NCBI GenBank assembly: GCA_003151535.1
Contig: PLXT01000029.1
Location: 30,344-51,230 of the forward strand
DNA length: 20,887 nucleotides
Source of the DNA: Methanobacterium sp.
GTDB taxonomy: Archaea > Methanobacteriota > Methanobacteria > Methanobacteriales > Methanobacteriaceae
Reading direction: 5' to 3'
Shown: positions 18,692 through 20,887 of the stretch, piece after piece
Layout: every line of letters starts with the position of its first letter
How positions within the stretch are numbered: position 1 is the first letter of the stretch
Made by a program: the position numbers and the translations under genes
Notes under the pieces: model-generated
What the model saw: only the letters and a program-made list of their open reading frames with translations
Databases searched by the model: none
Told to the model about the DNA's origin: nothing

Positions 18692-19891
18692 TTATTTAGA
18701 TATTTCCATGAAAGCTTCATTTGCAGCATTCATAACATCTTTAAGTGGCACTCCACTCTCTTCAGATACCTTACGAGCATCTTCGTATTCAGGTTTGACA
18801 CTTATTATTTCATTTCCAATCATTCCTACTTTAATATTCATTTCTACATTTTTTCCTTTTATTATAGCTTTGACAGGAACGATCTTTCGTGAAGTAATAT
18901 TTCTATGTACATAGGGAATGACCCTAACACCCAGAGTACCTGTTTCCCTAATTATTACTTCAGATAGTATATCACAATCAAGGGGCCTTGATATTACGCG
19001 TAAAAGATTACCGGGCCTATTTTTCTTGGTTATAGTTGGTATAATACTTACATCTCTAGCACCAAATTTCATGAGCACTTTGAATATATGGCCCATAATT
19101 TCTCCTGTAACATTGTCGAGATTGGTTTCCAGTATGGTTACATGATCACTTTCCATGGCTGTTTTACCATCTGTTATCCTCAGAACATTAGGATGTGTTA
19201 GTTCTAGCTTTCCTGCACCATATCCTATTTTCTTTTCTGTCAAAAATGGGTAGTAATTCATGAATTTATCAACCATATTCACCAAGAGAGCTGCACCTGT
19301 AGGTGTTGTAAGCTCATGATTAACAGGTCCTCCAAAAGTGGGTATATTTTTTAGAATTTCAAGTGTCGCAGGTACAGGTACACTGAGTATTCCATGCATG
19401 CTTTTAATTCTACCCCCTCCAAGAGCAACCGGCATCCCATAGACAGTTTTATTGTTCATTCCAAGCTTATAGAATAAATATGATGCCCCAATGATGTCAG
19501 CAACTGCATCAGCCGCACCCACCTCATGAAAATGTACTTCACTTATTGTTGTACCATGTACACTTGCCTCTGCTTCTGCTAAAGTTTTAAAAACATTCTT
19601 TGAAAACTTGATAATATCCTCTGTGATACTCGGATGTTCAATTGATTCTAACAACTCTATTAGTTTAATGTATTTTATAGGGGCATTATCATAGCTTTCA
19701 ACATCAACAAAGGTTGCAGATATTCCAGTTTTTTTCACTTTTTTAATATTTACTTTTACATTACCAAAGTGTGATGCATAATATTCCATAATTTCTGTTA
19801 CATTTTCTGGATCCACTTCCTGATCAACCAGTGCTCCAATAACCATGTTGCCTGAAATTCCAGAATTTTGGGGATCTATTATCACTGTCAT
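18692..19891 (-). CDS. larC: LarC family nickel-pincer cofactor protein
   Basis: LarC inserts nickel into the pyridinium bisthiocarboxylate precursor to make the nickel-pincer nucleotide cofactor of lactate racemase and relatives. The single 399-residue frame begins IIDPQNSGISGNMVIGAL. It contains the signatures SEVHFHEVGAADAVADIIGA, LSVPVPATLEIL and HELTTPTGAALLVN, and ends with the C-terminal domain holding LETNLDNVTGE and a REtGTLGVR segment. It is one uninterrupted frame, unlike the Lactobacillus protein, which needs ribosomal frameshifting. No larB, larE or larA is nearby, so the client enzyme is unknown. ATG 19891 has GTGAT four bases upstream. It starts 39 bases after the deaminase stop. 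Confidence 0.9.
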   Translation of the reverse strand: MTVIIDPQNSGISGNMVIGALVDQEVDPENVTEIMEYYASHFGNVKVNIKKVKKTGISATFVDVESYDNAPIKYIKLIELLESIEHPSITEDIIKFSKNVFKTLAEAEASVHGTTISEVHFHEVGAADAVADIIGASYLFYKLGMNNKTVYGMPVALGGGRIKSMHGILSVPVPATLEILKNIPTFGGPVNHELTTPTGAALLVNMVDKFMNYYPFLTEKKIGYGAGKLELTHPNVLRITDGKTAMESDHVTILETNLDNVTGEIMGHIFKVLMKFGARDVSIIPTITKKNRPGNLLRVISRPLDCDILSEVIIRETGTLGVRVIPYVHRNITSRKIVPVKAIIKGKNVEMNIKVGMIGNEIISVKPEYEDARKVSEESGVPLKDVMNAANEAFMEISK

Positions 19892-19930
19892 TTTAATCAC
19901 ATATTCTTATATTTTATTTTATTCTCTATC

Positions 19931-20389
19931 CTAATCATGTACTTTTTCAATCTCTTCATTCCATAGATCAAGATTTTTGCTAATGTAATTACCAAGTAGC
20001 GACTTACATTCATCAAAATTCAAATTTATCACTTCAACACCATTATTTTGGAGATAATTCTCAGGCCCCTTTAATGTAACATTTTCGCCAATAACAACTC
20101 GTGGTATTTTATACAAAAGTATCATCCCCGAACACATTTCACAAGGTGATAATGTGGTATATATGGTGCAACTTTTATAATTTAATCCTTTTAATCTTCC
20201 TGCATTTTCTATACAATCCATTTCAGCATGCAAAATTGTTGAACTATTTTGTAAAAGCTTATTATGGCCTCTACCAACAATATTGCCATTTTCTACAAGA
20301 ACAGCTCCAATAGGAATCCCGCCCTCATTCAAAGACGTTTTTGCCTCTATTATCGCCTCTTTCAGGAATTGTTGATCTTCTATGATCAT
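19931..20389 (-). CDS. Cytosine deaminase, yeast Fcy1-like (zinc nucleoside/base deaminase family)
   Basis: This 152-residue CDA-fold deaminase has zinc ligands His54 (in HAE), Cys83 and Cys86 (PCEMC) and catalytic Glu56. Compared from memory with yeast cytosine deaminase (158 aa; His62, Glu64, Cys91, Cys94), the spacing is identical and whole segments agree: EGG.PIGA, GRGHN, ENAGRL.G, YTTLSPC, IPR.V.GENV, YLQ..G.EV and a C-terminal Trp (143). This suggests free cytosine to uracil conversion for pyrimidine salvage. One difference is Leu106 where yeast has the substrate-lid Phe114, so specificity could differ; a guanine or tRNA adenosine deaminase is less likely from these segments. It is the first gene of the cluster with larC and queC. 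Confidence 0.85.
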   Translation of the reverse strand: MIIEDQQFLKEAIIEAKTSLNEGGIPIGAVLVENGNIVGRGHNKLLQNSSTILHAEMDCIENAGRLKGLNYKSCTIYTTLSPCEMCSGMILLYKIPRVVIGENVTLKGPENYLQNNGVEVINLNFDECKSLLGNYISKNLDLWNEEIEKVHD

Positions 20390-20887
20390 TTTTATCAGCT
20401 AAAAGAAATGTTATATATTAAATATTTCAATTTACTTTTATTGTATTGAATTTTATTAATCATAGTAATTTAGGATGTTTATACAATACTAATGTTTTCA
20501 TTAATTTTTAGATACCCTTGCTAAATTCAATCAATATATCAAAGGAATGTGTAATTAGTATGGAGGTCTGAGAATTGTAAAAAAAATTTGACAAACAAAT
20601 ATTGATAATTGAAATTTGGATTAATTCAAATTAGATTAAAAATTTAAAAAAAATGTACGTTATTTAATTTTATTTGTTGAGATTACATTAAAATATGTAA
20701 TTTTAAAGATATTTCATTGATTCATGATACAATATTAGATAGTTCAGTTATTAATAATTGAAATTTATATTATAGAGAATTTCTATAAACCTTTTTGATT
20801 TTTTTCATTTTAATCTTTTGGGTTTATTTTTATTTGTTTATGTTGGGGTTAAATGTTAAATGCAATAGATTTATATGGTATTAGGGT
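20390..20887. other. AT-rich right-edge region, mostly non-coding, with a possible gene start
   Basis: Apart from the - strand promoter at its left end I see no gene for about 460 bases. A 17-base direct repeat with one mismatch, AT(T)(G/A)ATAATTGAAATTT, occurs at 20601-20617 and 20750-20766. TATAGA/TCTATA arms lie at 20771-20787. ATG at 20853, preceded by TGGGGTT, opens a frame (MLNAIDLYGIR) that is still open at the edge; this is too short to identify. Confidence 0.35.
20411..20420 (-). promoter_or_regulatory. TATA box for the deaminase-larC-queC cluster
   Basis: On the - strand the sequence reads TAATATATAA, 22-31 bases before the ATG at 20389, predicting a very short leader. The 39- and 42-base gaps downstream leave little room for separate promoters, so this may drive all three genes. 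Confidence 0.45.

Overview
The window looks like the chromosome of a methanogenic archaeon, most likely a mesophilic member of the Methanobacteriales (Methanobacterium-like). This rests on the very AT-rich intergenic DNA, TATA (box A) promoters, archaeal Shine-Dalgarno variants (AGGTGA, GGTGAT), and a characteristic gene set: separate pyruvate carboxylase subunit B, archaeal-type inositol-phosphate synthase, QueC for archaeosine, LarC, a roadblock protein, and cytosolic multi-PAS kinases with HisKA_2/HATPase cores. The assignment is from gene content, not from a search.

Left edge (1-1563, + strand): the 3' part of an MBL-fold/tandem-rhodanese protein with CstB-like architecture, then a TspO/MBR membrane protein with a clear T-rich terminator.

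Signalling and decay region (about 1584-11757): two intact soluble sensor kinases (726 and 975 aa, - strand) sit among broken genes. The broken ones are a receiver-kinase reduced by internal deletion plus a frameshift (1584-2012), a flavodoxin split by a one-base insertion (6194-6662), an aldo/keto reductase cut after 78 codons and fused tail-to-tail to the head of a membrane sensor kinase that itself carries a frameshift (junction near 6990), and a Ser/Thr kinase-TPR gene that has lost nearly all of its kinase domain (10780-11754). A DNA alkylation repair (AlkD-like) gene and a GyrI-like gene in the middle appear intact. The 582-base gap at 10198-10779 contains GC-richer sequence and inverted repeats that I could not assign.

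Housekeeping right half (11914-20389): a small membrane exporter-family protein; inositol-3-phosphate synthase with a TTG start; a GT-C-like polytopic membrane protein; pyruvate carboxylase subunit B followed by a roadblock/LC7 protein; then, on the - strand, a three-gene cluster (yeast-type cytosine deaminase, larC, queC) read from one TATA promoter. The last 498 bases are AT-rich and largely non-coding. A possible gene start lies at 20853 and runs off the edge.

The most interesting points are the Fcy1-like cytosine deaminase in an archaeal larC-queC cluster, the CstB-like persulfide enzyme in a presumed strict anaerobe, and the cluster of reconstructable gene wrecks. I found no CRISPR array, rRNA, tRNA or intact mobile element, and no clearly new multi-gene system.
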